From Entophlyctis helioformis (taxonomy: Eukaryota; Chytridiomycota; Chytridiomycetes; Chytridiales; Chytriomycetaceae): a stretch of 64,000 bases of DNA. The position numbers and the translations under genes are program-made. The DNA lies in assembly GCA_025526915.1 (NCBI GenBank), contig JAHLKH010000054.1:1-64000 (forward strand). The letters are read 5' to 3'. Below, piece after piece: positions 44,666-56,443 of the stretch; position 1 is the first letter of the stretch, and the number at the start of each line of letters is the position of its first letter. The notes beneath the pieces were generated by a model that was not told where the DNA came from, ran no database searches, and saw nothing but the letters and a program-made list of their open reading frames with translations.

Positions 44666-46992
44666 ATGACCAAAGAAAAGCGTAACGCTCTCCGTGCTGA
44701 AGGCAAGGCAGATCGCAGAGCTCGCAAGCAGGCTGCTGTTGCAGAACTCAACCAGCAGCAAGGTGCGTATGCGCTCTCGATGCTTGCTGTTATTCGCCTC
44801 TTCATTCCACCCTCCGCCCTCCTGTGCTTGTCGCCCTCCTGCGCTTGTCGCCCTCCTGTGCTTGTCGCCCTCCAACCTTCGCCCTCTGTTGCGACAAGTT
44901 TCGATCGCGCAGTATCCAGTGTACTTGCTTTCACAGCCACCACTGATACTAATCGCGTCCGCCCTCCTTCTTTCTCGCCAGTCGCCACTGCTCGACGCAA
45001 GTTTTCATCGGTCACGGACCTCCCTCCACTCCCCGCCAAGGACGTTGGCGTTATCGTCGAGCCATCACTTCCCATCAAGACGGCCTGCAACAACAAATCC
45101 TGGGCAATCAACAGTGATGAGCGCGTGTGTCGCGAGGAGCCTATTGCTCCGCTCAGCGTGAGTGGGCAACAAACGCCGCCTGTTTTGATAACTTTGCGAC
45201 GCGTTCCTTCTGCTGACAATTGAGAATGTTGGCCACAGAGCGCTGTTTGCGAGCAGGCATCTCACGCCATGGCCAAAACGTTTATCAGCTCTGAACCTGC
45301 CGCATGCTCAATTGGCTCGTACGAGACGGCTGCCACTGCAGCAGAGGTAGGCGGTGCGATACTTGTCATATGGCAGCAGCAGGATGTCAAGCTGACTGTT
45401 TTGATGCACAAGACTACCAATTATGCCATCCACTCGACCCAAGTTACGCTGTCCAACATGATGGCGGATGAATCTGCTGCACGAGGCGGCGGCTGTTCAA
45501 CACAAGATATCCCTCCTACCACACCGCAGCAAGAGGCCGATCCCGACGAGGTGGAGACTCGCAAGATGTTTGCGATGTTCCTCGCGACAGGGTCTGCAGC
45601 ACGAGGCGGCGGCCCGTCGAAGTATACTTCAATCTCAGATGAGGTGAGTGGCATCATTGAGCATGATCGTCAGTAAGGTGCTTGCATACTGACACATTCA
45701 TCGACCAGATTGTCCCAACTCATGCCACAATCACACCTCGGACGGACCTTTACACCGACTGTGCGCCACCCTGTCCAAGAAGAAGAACTCGCTCTGCAGG
45801 CGACCTTCCGATGGCCAAGGCAGACGTTATTGCAAACTGCCGCGAGCACGCGACGTCCGAGATCCGTTCATCCACAACCGCTATTGTTCTGATGGAGGCT
45901 GCTGCCAGCAAGCATGCGCTCGACATCATGTTTGGAGCAGACTCGTTCAAGCGCCTCTATCTGGCCGATGTCGCCATGATCAGCCAGCTCGCCCCGTCCG
46001 CCGTTGAATACGTCGTGTCGACATGCACTGCTGCTGACTCGGCCGTGGATATCGACAAGCTTGCTGCCAAGCGCGACTTGCTCGCTCTCAAGATTGACAT
46101 GGCACCAAGCATTGGCGCTACTAAGCTTACGTCGATTATGCGTGAGTGTTCCTGGCATGCTCTGTCGCGATTGGCTATCATTGCTGACGTGCTGCACCTG
46201 CTCGCAGTCCTTGCGACCCAAGCTGCGTCTCTTGCTGGCCAGCCAAGCGACTTTTTCGTCTCGGGAGACAAGGAAGCCGCCGAGCTGTGGGAGCAGGCGT
46301 TCTTTGACGTGTCTGCGACCGAATTTGCTTCACCCAGTGACGGTCCATCTTGGCAAGAGATCGCACCTACTACGCCACAGAATGAGGCCTATCCCGATGC
46401 GAACAACACCCAGGACGACACGGCTGCGCAGCTCGTCGCGGTTGAAGCTGCTGCACGTTTCGATATCATGAACGTCCAAGCAAGCTCACAGGCCGAACCA
46501 ATGCCGCTGCCCGACCAGGCGACCGACGATTTATCTGAACGGTTGATCGCGACCGAATCTGCTTCACCCAGTGACGGTCCATCTTGGCAAGAGATCGCTC
46601 CTACTACGCCACAGAATGAGGCCTATCCCGATGCGAACAACACCCAGGACGACACGGCTGCGCAGCTCGTCGCGGTTGAAGCTGCTGCACGTTTCGATAT
46701 CATGAACGTCCAAGCAAGCTCACAGGCTGAACCAATGCCGCTGCCCGACCAGGCGACCGACGATTTATCTGAACGGTTGATCGCGACCGAATCAGCTCAA
46801 CGTTCAAGTCCTCTCTCTCTGTTGAACACGATCGGTCTCAGCTGCATCCGGACGCGATTGTTCTGCGACAATGCACCAGAAGCCATACATGGCATGTTTG
46901 TCCCACGTGCACTCGCCCAGACATTCAACTCTCGCTGTTCGCTCGCACTTGCCCCCAGTTGCAAACCTTTGACCCTCGATGTTGCACAGTAG
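44666..46992 (+). CDS. Hypothetical protein with a tandem 78-residue repeat
   Basis: Four exons, 44666-44762, 44982-45157, 45239-45643 and 45709-46992, keep phase over GT-AG introns and give 653 residues. The N-terminus is basic (MTKEKRNALRAEGKADRRAR). A motif SAARGGG occurs twice, in exon 3. Exon 4 contains helical Ala-rich sequence, then two nearly perfect 78-residue repeats (ATEF/SASPSDGPSWQEIAPT to DDLSERLI) plus the start of a third. No known domain is recognised. Intron 1 carries an 18-bp minisatellite of CCTGTGCTTGTCGCCCTC at 44815-44877. Consistent splicing and phase support a real gene; function unknown. Confidence 0.65.
46316..46795 (+). repeat. 234-bp tandem coding repeat
   Basis: The unit starting GCGACCGAATTTGCTTCACC at 46316 recurs at 46550 with only a few substitutions, and its first 12 bases appear again at 46784. 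The period is 234 bp, so it keeps the reading frame (78 codons). The near identity points to a recent duplication or ongoing homogenisation. Confidence 0.92.
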
Positions 46993-47320
46993 TGGCGTCT
47001 GGTCTGGATGATCGAGAGGTTTTACATTGATGATGACTCTCACTTCACGATTGAACGGGTTTGACAGCCAGCACGTGTCCTCGATGAGCTCCATCATACA
47101 AAGTTGAGGATCCAGAGCCAGCACAGAGAGGGTTATCCAGCATGCCATTGGCCGTGGCCGACCCTCTTTGGCCGATCAGCTTGGTGGATCGCCATGGATG
47201 ATGAGACACATGTGCTGGCTTGTATCTCATGGAAGCAGATTCATTGATACAAGAGTTTGGATGGGTGGCGGACAAACTTGATGATGTTGTTGTTTCATAG
47301 ATGGCATGCTGACATACTGC
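46993..47320. other. Intergenic region holding dispersed repeat copy 2
   Basis: This interval separates convergent genes. The only recognised feature is the dispersed repeat at about 47106-47213 matching 43893-43985. No gene is supported. Confidence 0.5.
47106..47213. repeat. Dispersed repeat, copy 2
   Basis: This matches 43893-43985 in the same orientation. The best part is 47137-47205 with about four mismatches. Both copies are intergenic. In the minus-strand frame shared by the two copies the peptide is conserved while the DNA differs mostly at third positions. Confidence 0.75.
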
Positions 47321-48738
47321 TTAGAAAGCGAGCATGGCAACACCGGCACCGATGAGGGCAACGACAGAGACACCAACGCGCGACGCGCCCGAGATGATGG
47401 GGGCGGCACCGTCAGCACCGTACGCGCCGTAGGTGGACTCAGCAGCGGGGGTGGGCTCAGCCTTGGGGGTCTCAGCGGGGGTGCCCTTGGCGTAGGCAGC
47501 GGGAGTACCCTCGGCCTTGGGGGTCTCCTTGGCAGCGGGGGTTTCCTCGTCGCAGTCCTCAGCGTTGGCAGTCTCCTTGGCGGCGGGGGTCTCCTCCTCG
47601 CAGTCCTCAGAGTCCTCAGGCTTGGGGGTCTCGGCGGGAGTGGCAGCAGGGGTCTCCTCCTCGCAGTCCTCAGAGTCCTCGGGCTTGGTGGTCTCCTCAG
47701 CAGAGGGAGTGGGCTTGGCCTCACCGTCCTTGCCGTACTTGCCACCAGCGGGAGTGGGCTCAGGCTTGGGGGTCTCGGCGGGGGTGGGGGCGGGAGTCTC
47801 CTCCTCGCAGTCCTCAGAGTCCTCAGGGGCGGGAGTCTCCTCCTCGCAGTCCTCAGAGTCCTCAGGGGCGGGGGTCTCCTCCTCGCAGTCCTCAGAGTCC
47901 TCAGGGGCGGGGGTCTCCTCCTCGCAGTCGTCAGAGTCCTCGGGGGCGGCCTCCTCGCAGTCGTCCTCGTCAGCGGGAGTGGCCTTGGCCTCCTCACAGT
48001 CGTCGTCGGCGGGGGCAGCCTTGTACTCGGGCTTCTTAGCCTCGGGCTTCTTGGCAGGGGCAGCAGCGGGGGCGGGGGCAGCGGCGGGGGCAGGGGCAGC
48101 AGCGGGGGCGGGGGCAGCAGCCTTGACAGAGGCCTCGTAAGGGATGCCGTCTGTTCAAGACATGGCCGTTGGTGGTTGTCATGGTTGTCATGGTGCGTCG
48201 ATGGTTGGCGTAGGTTTGTCGTGCGAGTGTGTGCACCACCCAATATTTCCAAAAAAGGAAAATATGAGCGGCGTTGCGAAATCGTGCGCAGAGCAAAATT
48301 GAGTGAGCAAGCCGACACAACGATTGGCACAGCACGGCAGGCAAGTGCTGCGGTGCCCTGGCCTGCTCTGCTGTGCTCTGCACTGCTCTGCACTGCTCTG
48401 CTGTGCGGCTGGCGGTGCGGCTGGCGGTGGCTGTTGGTGCGGCTGCTGGTGTTGTTGCTGCTGGTGTTGCTGGTGTTGCTGCTGTTCTTATCGACGGCAG
48501 ACAGGTTCAAGGCGGCCGACAGCCAGGCTTCAGACCACAGCTCGGCGCCGCCAAGCCGCTGCGAGTGAAGCGGCGCAGTGCAGAGGGGTGCGGTGCGGAG
48601 CAGTACAGAGCAGTGCAGCACCTTGAGCGGCAGACAGCCACGCACGAACAAGAGGGCGGGCTACTCACAGTCTTCGCCGGCGGCAACGACGACGGTGGCG
48701 GCAGCAAGAGCAGAGAGAGCGAGGGTGAAGGCACGCAT
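47321..48738 (-). CDS. Secreted, GPI-anchor-type acidic repeat protein (cell wall or surface)
   Basis: Exon 1 (48669-48738) codes a signal peptide, MRAFTLALSALAAATVVVAA, with cleavage likely before GED. A 518-nt intron, GACT|GTGAGT to GAACAG|ACGG, leads to exon 2 (47321-48150); total 299 residues. The mature part has Ala-Pro runs, KKPEAKKPE, then many acidic units of the type PEDSEDCEEETPAP, each with one Cys, and TPAETPKPE segments. It ends with ASRVGVSVVALIGAGVAMLA and F as the last residue, a hydrophobic tail fitting a GPI-anchor signal. Fungal wall proteins are often built this way. The opposite strand has a 420-codon open frame, caused by the skewed composition. Confidence 0.8.
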
Positions 48739-49350
48739 GTTGGACGGTCTAGAGTGTATGTGGAACTGCGGGGAAGACGCAGGCGATTGAGTCTGTTTTT
48801 AAGCGTCGGTGACCCCGACCAGCCGCCCAAGCAAATGAGCTCGGTCGGGCAAACGCCTCCGAGCGAAAATTTGTTGCACGTTGACACAAGCGTGAATGGG
48901 GCTGGTTGGCTGACGCCACCACGCATGTTGAGCGGCATCCGTTTGCCGATGCCGGCCATGCCGTTCGATGCAGCCGGCCGACCGTTGGCGGACAGAGTGT
49001 CCGAAAGCAGAGACATTGAGCGGCATTGCAAACATCAGCTCTTGGCAACTCGCCATCAACAAGGTCGCTGCAGCCAGTGGCTGTCGAGCACCAAGGGGCT
49101 GCAAGAGTGGGTCTGTGCGGCAGCCCTGACTTGGCTGGGTTTGGCCACGCCATCGGCCTTTCACACCCGCAGGGTAGAGTGCCGGTGCGAATGGCGCCAA
49201 CGAGGGCATGCCACCACTGATGGCGCGTGCCATGAGCACTTGGAGTGAATCTCTCCATCTCACCCCACCGACCCGATCAAGCCGAGAGAGGCTCTGAAGC
49301 CATTACCCAAGTCAAACAAAACCGACCCAGCTAACGCGACGATACGCGCT
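48739..49350. promoter_or_regulatory. Divergent intergenic region between the GPI-type protein and the myristoylation-motif protein
   Basis: No gene or RNA is seen in about 610 bp. A GTTTTTAAGC stretch at about 48794-48803 lies 56-65 bp upstream of the GPI-type gene start and is a weak TATA-like candidate on the minus strand. Nothing else stands out. Confidence 0.35.
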
Positions 49351-52300
49351 ATGGGATGTGGCGTTTCCTCACTGGCGCGGCTCGAGGACGTGGCGGAAAG
49401 CAAGGCATGCAAGAAGCGTGCCGTCCTTGCTATTGACTCTGGCACGCTATGGCGCAAGCGCTGGATAGAGTTTACAGACGCCATGGAGCAGTCGCAGCTG
49501 ACTGCTGCTCACTGGGCCGAGGTACATCTCCTTGCTTTCCCCTCCGTCTGGCTCGGCTCCTTCTTGCCGACCATGTACCCCTCTTCAAAGTCAAGAGCCC
49601 GCCGACTCACACACACGTACGCATGTCTGTCCATAGGATGAGCTTGACGAGCTGTTCGTCGACTGCTTCAAGTCGTTGTCCATCCAGTCCACGGAGCTGT
49701 TCATCCTGTCCCGTGCCTTTATATCCGCTCTCGAAGCCCACCTGTCGCTGTTGTCTGACATCCTCGCTCTGCAACGCGACCATCACGCCAATATCAAGCA
49801 ACGTGCCAAAGCCCGCCTCGACTACTCGCGCATCGTGCGGTCAGAGACCTGGCGACGCCGACGGCGGCGGCTCTCGCGCATCGCCCCGCTCGACCCGTTT
49901 GCTGGGTCGCCCGGGTCCGCTGGCAACGGGTCGCCACAATCCCCCATGCCGCACGTGGTGTCGTATTCGCAGTTCTCGCCGCTGCTGATGCAGGTGTCTG
50001 AAAAGGAAAAGCATTCGATGCACTCGATACAGATCCAGGGTGCGTACTCGTCGTCCCGGCGCATGACCGCCGGCACCATCACGTTTGGACGGTCGGGCGG
50101 GTACACGGCGCCAAACGAAAGTCTCGACCGCCAGGAGCTGGCCAAAGGACGGGTGGAAGAGTTGAACCATCTGGTGCATGCCAAAGGCGAGCGGATCGAA
50201 TGGGCAAAGCGAGAACGAGCGCCACGGATGCTGGCCATGCTGTTTGAGCAGCACAGCGATTTATGGGCACGGTACGTGACGCTGTTTGCCGGCATGCGCG
50301 ACACGGTCGAGATGAACCGGTGGTGGGATTTGGCCGACGATGAGCGGGTGTCTCGAGGCAGCCACTCGGGCACGGGCACGCCACGCCGATCGTCAACCAT
50401 TTCGGCCAGACGTGTGTCTGTGCTTTCGCCAAACAAGATGGCAAAGGAAGCGGAGATGCGCAAACGGAGAGCCAAGCTGCTCGACCGGTGGGCGGTCATT
50501 GCAAGGGACTGCGCGATACTATGGGACGATGTGCGGCAGCTCGAAGCCGTGCATGTCCAGCATCTGCTGGACTGGTGGCGGCCCCGAGGAGCGCGCAACA
50601 GCAACGGCGGCACCATGGTTGAAATGCACGGAGTGAGTCTTGCATTGAAGGGTGTCGCTGCTGCACGCACAGTTCTGGCGCTGCTGTTTTGGCTGATCTG
50701 CTTGCTGCGTGGCCGTGGCAGGTTCAAAGCCCCAGTGCACACGAGTCCCATTCAAGCGACATGGCGCCACCGTTGTACCGCATAATCTGCGTTCAATGGC
50801 TGCACGGGCTCCTTGGAACGCCTCTCAGCATCGACACCTCCGTTGTACAACGCCTTGCCTCGCCGCTCACTTCAATCACCTCAACCCTCTCGCCGCGCTC
50901 GTTTTCCAAACCCGTTTCCGACGTCTCGCGGGTCCTTTCGTCGTTTGCAGCCACACTCGACACCATCCGCCAGCGCGAATCCAGCATCGCCAAGCACGTA
51001 CAAGATGTCGATGTCGCGGCCCGCGAAGCACATGCGGCCCAAAAGCAGCAAGACAAGGCCATCGTGGGCCAGTCGGGACGCAGCAGGTTCAACCAGCGAC
51101 AACAGCGCGAGGCTGCAAAGGTCAATACTGCCATGAACGCCAACATCGCACGGCTGGTGCATGCCCTTGATACCGCCCGGTACAAACTCGATCGTGCGCT
51201 CGTCGAAAACAGGGACGCGAGACGGAAAGTGCTCGCAAAGGCCGAAATGGAGGTGTGGTCGGTGCTGGCGGCAAGCTCGCGCGATATGTGCGAAGGATAC
51301 CGCGACCTTTTCCGTGCGTGTGCCGACGGGAGTGGCAGTGGCACTGCCGGAGACGGCGGTGGTTTTGTTGGGGTGGCTGGGTCTGTCCCGCAAAAGTGGA
51401 ATTCGGCGGCTACTTCTGTGTCGCAGGGCGAGGTGGTCAACGGCAGCCCTGGCGGGCCGTATTCCAGTGGTGGCACTGGCAACGGAAACCCAAACGGAAA
51501 TGGAAACGGCAATGGCGTCATCAACAGCGGCAGTCGGCCTGACTCTGCCCAAAACGGCGTTAGTGCTGACGATCCTGGATATGTGGGTATCCAACACGTT
51601 ATGCTCGTTTTCGCATGGACAGAACGACAACTAACAGCCGCCTTTCATCTTCAAATGGTTGGCACTGGCAGTACGAGGATCTGCTGCCGTTTCCAGTGCC
51701 GCCGATATCGTCGCCAACGACAGTGCCGCCAGACACTCGGCAAACGCCGCGCAGATCATCCAAGCAAAGCATGCGGCCCTCGTTCGAGTCCACCAACTCG
51801 ATATCCATGCCGTCCATGTTTGGCTCATCGACGCGGCTGCAGTCCATGGACATTCCCACCGTGCGCGTTGACGCACCTGTAGAAGAGACATCGCACAAAG
51901 GCAGGCACGGCCCGACATTTGGTGTTCTCCGTCCAGACAGTCCCAGTGGCGGCAGTGGTAGTGGTGGTGCTGGCAGTGTTGGCCAAGCAAGCGGATCGGT
52001 CGGCTACATCAGCAGCCTGGGCACCGGATATGGATCGCGGCTGTCATACGGCGGCCGTGCGGAGAGCACTGGCGCGTTTGTGATGCCTCTGTCGCCAATC
52101 GCATCCTCCCCGAGTCTGGTTGGAACGACAACCACAACATTCAGTTCGGCGCCGGACATCCAGTCGCAGCTGCTGGCGGATATGCATGCCGCGTCATCGT
52201 CGCAGATGGGCAGCAAGCCAGCAACTGCCAAACCGACCAGTGGCTTCAAGAGCGGCTCGAGTGGCGGTGGCGGACGGTTCTCGACAATCTCTGGTGGCAT

Positions 52301-54755
52301 GCCAAGCAGCAGCAGCGGTGATGACGATGGCACTGGGCTGGGAAGTCCAACATCGTCTTCAGGATCGCTCGACCGCCCGATCGCCATCGCAGTCACAGAC
52401 GAGTGCTACACGTCACCAAGCGACGCGACAGGTGCGGGTGCACAGGCCTCAGCTGATCCTGGGATCATCAAAACAGCGGCAATTGCATCTCAGACTGCAG
52501 CAGTGGCGGTACCTGCAGCAGCAACACCAGCTGCCGCCGCGAGGCCCAGCCAGCTCAATCAGCGCAAGTTCAATTCGCCCATCCCGGCCGTCAGCAAAAC
52601 CAGCAGTGAGCCGAGCAAGCTCCGTCGCAATGTCACAGTCGCTGTTACGCCAACACAGGGCACACCGCGTCTGCTTTCGCCTGCTGTGTCGCAAACTGGT
52701 GGCATCAACAGCGGTAAGACGAGCAATGCAGCAGTTGCGCGCAAGTCATCAACGTCGTCCATAGCACAGCCACCACCACAACAACCACAACAGCAGCAGC
52801 AGCAACAGCAGCCACAACAGCCACATCAACCACCACCACTACAAGAACAACAACCACAACAGCCACCATTCGACAAATCTTCGTCCCAAGACTCGCCATT
52901 GGAATACCCGCTCGATACCAGCACCGAGTCACACTTTTACGGGCCCACGACCACGCAGCGTCGCGAATCAGCTCCAGCACACCCGGCCGCCTACACACCA
53001 GCCTACACGCAACACGTCATTGGCGGTGGCGCATCTCCCCGCCAGATGGGCGTGCGTCCCAACACCACGCGGTCGTTTGTGTCGAGCATCGTCATGTCCA
53101 TGAACACGGCATCCAGCATCAACATCCCGTCCGAGCCCGCCTCCAACGCGTCGCTGCAGCAGTACGGCAGCTCGGACAATTCGCTGCAGCAGTTTGACGC
53201 AAGCGGCGTGAGTTCCATGGGCACGGGGTTCAGCGGCCTGAGCGGGGTCAGCGGGATCAGTGGAGTCAGCGGAATCAGCGGGTTGGGCGGCACAGGCGGC
53301 ACAGGCGGAAGCTCCGTCAATGGGATATACGACGGCGACAAAGGCGACTGGGAGCCCGTGTCGCCGTCCATATCGAATTTCGGCGATGCGAGTGGCGCCG
53401 GTGGCGGCAGCAGCAGTCCGGGCGGCGTGGCGACGGTTGGGGCATCGGCGTCGTTTGGGCCGCGCTTCTTTCAAATGTTCCGCAGAGGCGGGAGCGAGTG
53501 CGGATCCAACGTTGGCGTGTATGGCGGGCGGTCGATGCCCGGGTCGTTTGTTGACGATGCCGGGGCCGAACTGAATGGCGTGCCGTCCGACGCGTCGTTT
53601 GCGCCAGGTTGCTACTCGGATGCGAGCATGATCGCTGTGCTGGATGCATCCATGTCAACCACGACAGGAACGGGCACTGGTACTGGAGAGCCCGAGGATG
53701 GGCGGCTGGTAGAGGCTCGAGCGTCAAGTACCAGCAAGGTGCCGCCAGCCGAAGGCCGCGGATCGCCCACGCCATCTGCTCGGTCGTCTCTTGACGGACG
53801 GCCGTCTGTGGGCACAAGGCCAACGTCAAGTCCGCGTACCCCGTCCTTTACGCGTGGACCAGTTGCAAGCTCTGGCAGCATCGGCGGCAGCGGACTGATT
53901 GTGCCGTCGAGCCCCATCAGCAGCAGCAGCGGAAGCGGACACGGTCTGCTTCAACCACAGCCACCCCCGCCGCCTCAGCCATCTGGGCAATCAGCAGCAA
54001 GCACGCATGGACAGCAGATCGTCAAGAGTGCGCCGCCACGGTTCGGTGCCCAGCCGCAGCCGTCTGCGCCTCCGCTGTCGTCTGCGCCTCAGCCGGCTGC
54101 TTCCTCTTCTTCTGCGTCTGATCACGCTCTGCGACAATCAGCATCATCACCGCCGCCGCCATACAGCTCGGTCGCTGATCATTCTGCAGCGGCAGATGGA
54201 CCAGACACAGCCGCACAGCCTCCCAACTCGGACACGATCCAGCTGCATCCACAGCCGCCGCAGTCGCATCCGCCGCCACGCACACAGCGCCAGGGCTCAG
54301 CCGGCAGAATGGGCCGGATGGGTCCGGCAGCGCAAACCGTGTCCAGCCAGCACGGCCGGCTCATGCTTGCACCCATGATGCGCGTGCCATCACCTTTGTC
54401 CTCACCCGTCGCCGACTCGACCCATCCCGACTTCTGGGGCGGCGGTGCGGCGGTTGCCCTGGACGCGTCTGGAAACAGCATGTACAGCACCGTCCAAGAG
54501 ACAGAGCAGGAGCAGCCTCTGCAACAGCAGGCAAAGGCACAGGCACAGGCACAGGCGCATGCACTCCACCAAGAAAATCGAGAGGCTGCCGGATCGGCCA
54601 AGACCGGCGGTGCAGAGGAAGGCTCGCGTGGAAGCACGAGACACTCGGATACGGACAGCTTGACTAACAGCGGCGGTGGCAGAGAGAGCGACACCAGCCG
54701 ACGCGAAAGAAAACCACCACCGCCGCCACCAAAGTCCAAGGTCAAGTTGCTGTAG
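49351..54755 (+). CDS. Very long protein with N-myristoylation motif, helical N-terminal region and disordered tail
   Basis: Exons 49351-49521, 49637-50632 and 50722-54755 join in phase. With one missing base restored near 51608-51611 (TTTT run) the length is 1733 residues. The N-terminus MGCGVSSLARLE fits N-myristoylation and palmitoylation. Residues of about 30-600 are helical and charged, with heptad-like stretches (STELFILSRAFISALEAHLS; ESSIAKHVQDVDVAAREAHA), possibly a BAR-like or scaffold region. From about residue 680 the protein is Ser/Gly/Pro/Gln-rich, with a GVSGISGVSGISG repeat, a polyGln tract at about 52790-52815 and a C-terminal basic PPPPPPKSKVKLL. No enzyme motif is seen. A peripheral membrane scaffold is plausible but unproven. 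Confidence 0.7.
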
Positions 54756-54819
54756 AATGAATGCCACCCCAAAACGGCAAAACAAGAGATGGATTCATAA
54801 TAGATAGTGTGCGTGACAG

Positions 54820-56190
54820 TTACAGTTTGGCAAGTCTGGACACACGTGGAGTCCTGCCATGTGATGCAAGTGTCATTGCGCTTGGCATTGGCGCGGTGGA
54901 AGCCAACGAAGCCAGGCGCGACGCGGAAACCGATCCGGTTGACGAGGCGGACGAGCTAGACGATGCAGGAGCTGGCGTAGCTGCAGGCGTCACGGCCTGG
55001 CCAAAAAAGGCTCGGTTTTCTCTGAAAAACTCTTCGAGCGTGACGCCCTTGAAGCACGTCAGCATGGCCAGGTCGGGCGACACAACGTCAAAGAGGCCCT
55101 TTGCAATCATGGCGTACAGCTCCAGGAACCCGGTGATGAACCACTCGGGGCTGGATGCGCGGATCATGTCTTCGCGTGCGCGGCGGATGTCGCAGTTGAC
55201 AAAACGCACTGGCCGGTCCAGACCGCGAGATGCCTTGCCGGCAATGGCAACGCCCGTCAGGACTTCTGGGCCCGTGAGCGTGTAGGACTTGCCGTAGTGG
55301 TCTGCGGGCGACGCGAAGAGGACCGCGGCAGCCGCCGCGACGTCCGAGACGTGGATCGGGGCGTAGGCACCCTGTGAGATGGGCAGGGCGAGCGTGGGGA
55401 TCGGGCTTCGGAAGGCATCGACCAGTGCTGCGTAGTTTTGCTGGAACGGAGCGCATCGCAGAAAGGCATACTGGATGCCCGAGCCCTCAATGTATCTGGC
55501 ACGAGGTGCGAGTCAGCGTGACGGCAGGCACTCGTGCGAGACAGGCCATGCGAGGCACGCACTCTTCGATGTCGCGGGCCTGCGAGGCGAACATGCCGGC
55601 GCGGGCATCGCAGCCGAGCAGCGAGACGAGCACCACGAAGCGCAGCCCCTTGGAGCGGGCGGCCTCGACCACGGCGCGTGCCTGGGCGGCCCTGTTCTCG
55701 GCGTGCGACGGCACCAGGAACAGCAGGTCGATGGCATGCAGCGGCCGCAGGGCGGTCTGCATCACGGCAGCGTCGTTGTAGTCCAGCTCGACGATGGACG
55801 CCGTGATGCTGCGCAGGCTGTCGATGTCTGCCTGGCTGGGCTGCGTGTGGACGCCGGCGATGACATTGGCCTTGCCGCGGTACTGGTGGTCGCCGTTGTG
55901 GTGGTGGTCGGTTGTGGTGGTGGTGGTCGCCGTCGTCGTGTTGTTGTGGCCGTCGTCGCCATTGGTCGTGGTTGCGACAGTGGCACAGCGGGATGAACGC
56001 TCGAGAGTGAGACACCGCAGCCAGCCAGCCAGCCAGCCAGCCAGCCATGCATACAGTCACAGTCACAGTCACAGTCACAGTCACAGTCACAGTCGCACAC
56101 CTGCGAGGCCATGTGGCGCACAAGCGCCCGCCCCATGTTGCCTGCAGCGCCCGTCACCAGCAGTGTTGGCAGCGCATTGCGTCGTGGCAT
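54820..56190 (-). CDS. NmrA-like NAD(P)-binding protein (atypical short-chain dehydrogenase)
   Basis: Three exons, complement of 56101-56190, 55563-55882 and 54820-55495, give 361 residues. The Rossmann motif TLLVTGAAGNMGRALVRHMA is at the N-terminus, followed by VELDYNDAAVMQTAL, LLFLVPSHAENRAAQARAVV, and GLRFVVLVSLLGCDA. Later parts are SGIQYAFLRCAPFQQN, PISQGAYAPIHVSDVAAAAA and GKSYTLTGPEVLTG, all typical of NmrA/HSCARG-type proteins. The Ser-rich tail is unusual. These proteins are redox sensors or reductases; the substrate is unknown. Intron 1 (55883-56100) holds CAGC repeats (56018-56047) and an ACAGTC tract (56053-56095). The exon 2 acceptor is less certain than the others. Confidence 0.85.
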
Positions 56191-56443
56191 TGTGGCCGTG
56201 GATGCAACGGCGAATCGGTGCATCGCCGAGAGTCGCCAGCCAGACAGCCCGCCAGCCAGCCACCTGCTTGCACTGCCAGTCGGAAGTGCACATCGGCCGT
56301 CATGCCACCAACACCACAGCGACCTGCTTGGCCGGCCGGAAGGATCCGCGATCCAACAGCCAGCCGGAGGTGCACATCTGCCTGCCTTGTTGAAAACCAC
56401 AATATACACGCTATATTTGGACAACAGACGGCCGACTTCCAGG

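Noticed and set aside
47306..48568. Plus-strand 420-codon open frame rich in Gly, Leu and Val
   Set aside because: It is the shadow of the GPI-type acidic repeat gene on the other strand; the minus strand has a signal peptide, a spliced structure and a GPI tail, while this frame is only compositional.
56053..56095. ACAGTC hexamer tract as telomere-like repeat
   Set aside because: It lies inside an intron of the NmrA-like gene and is not a known telomere unit.
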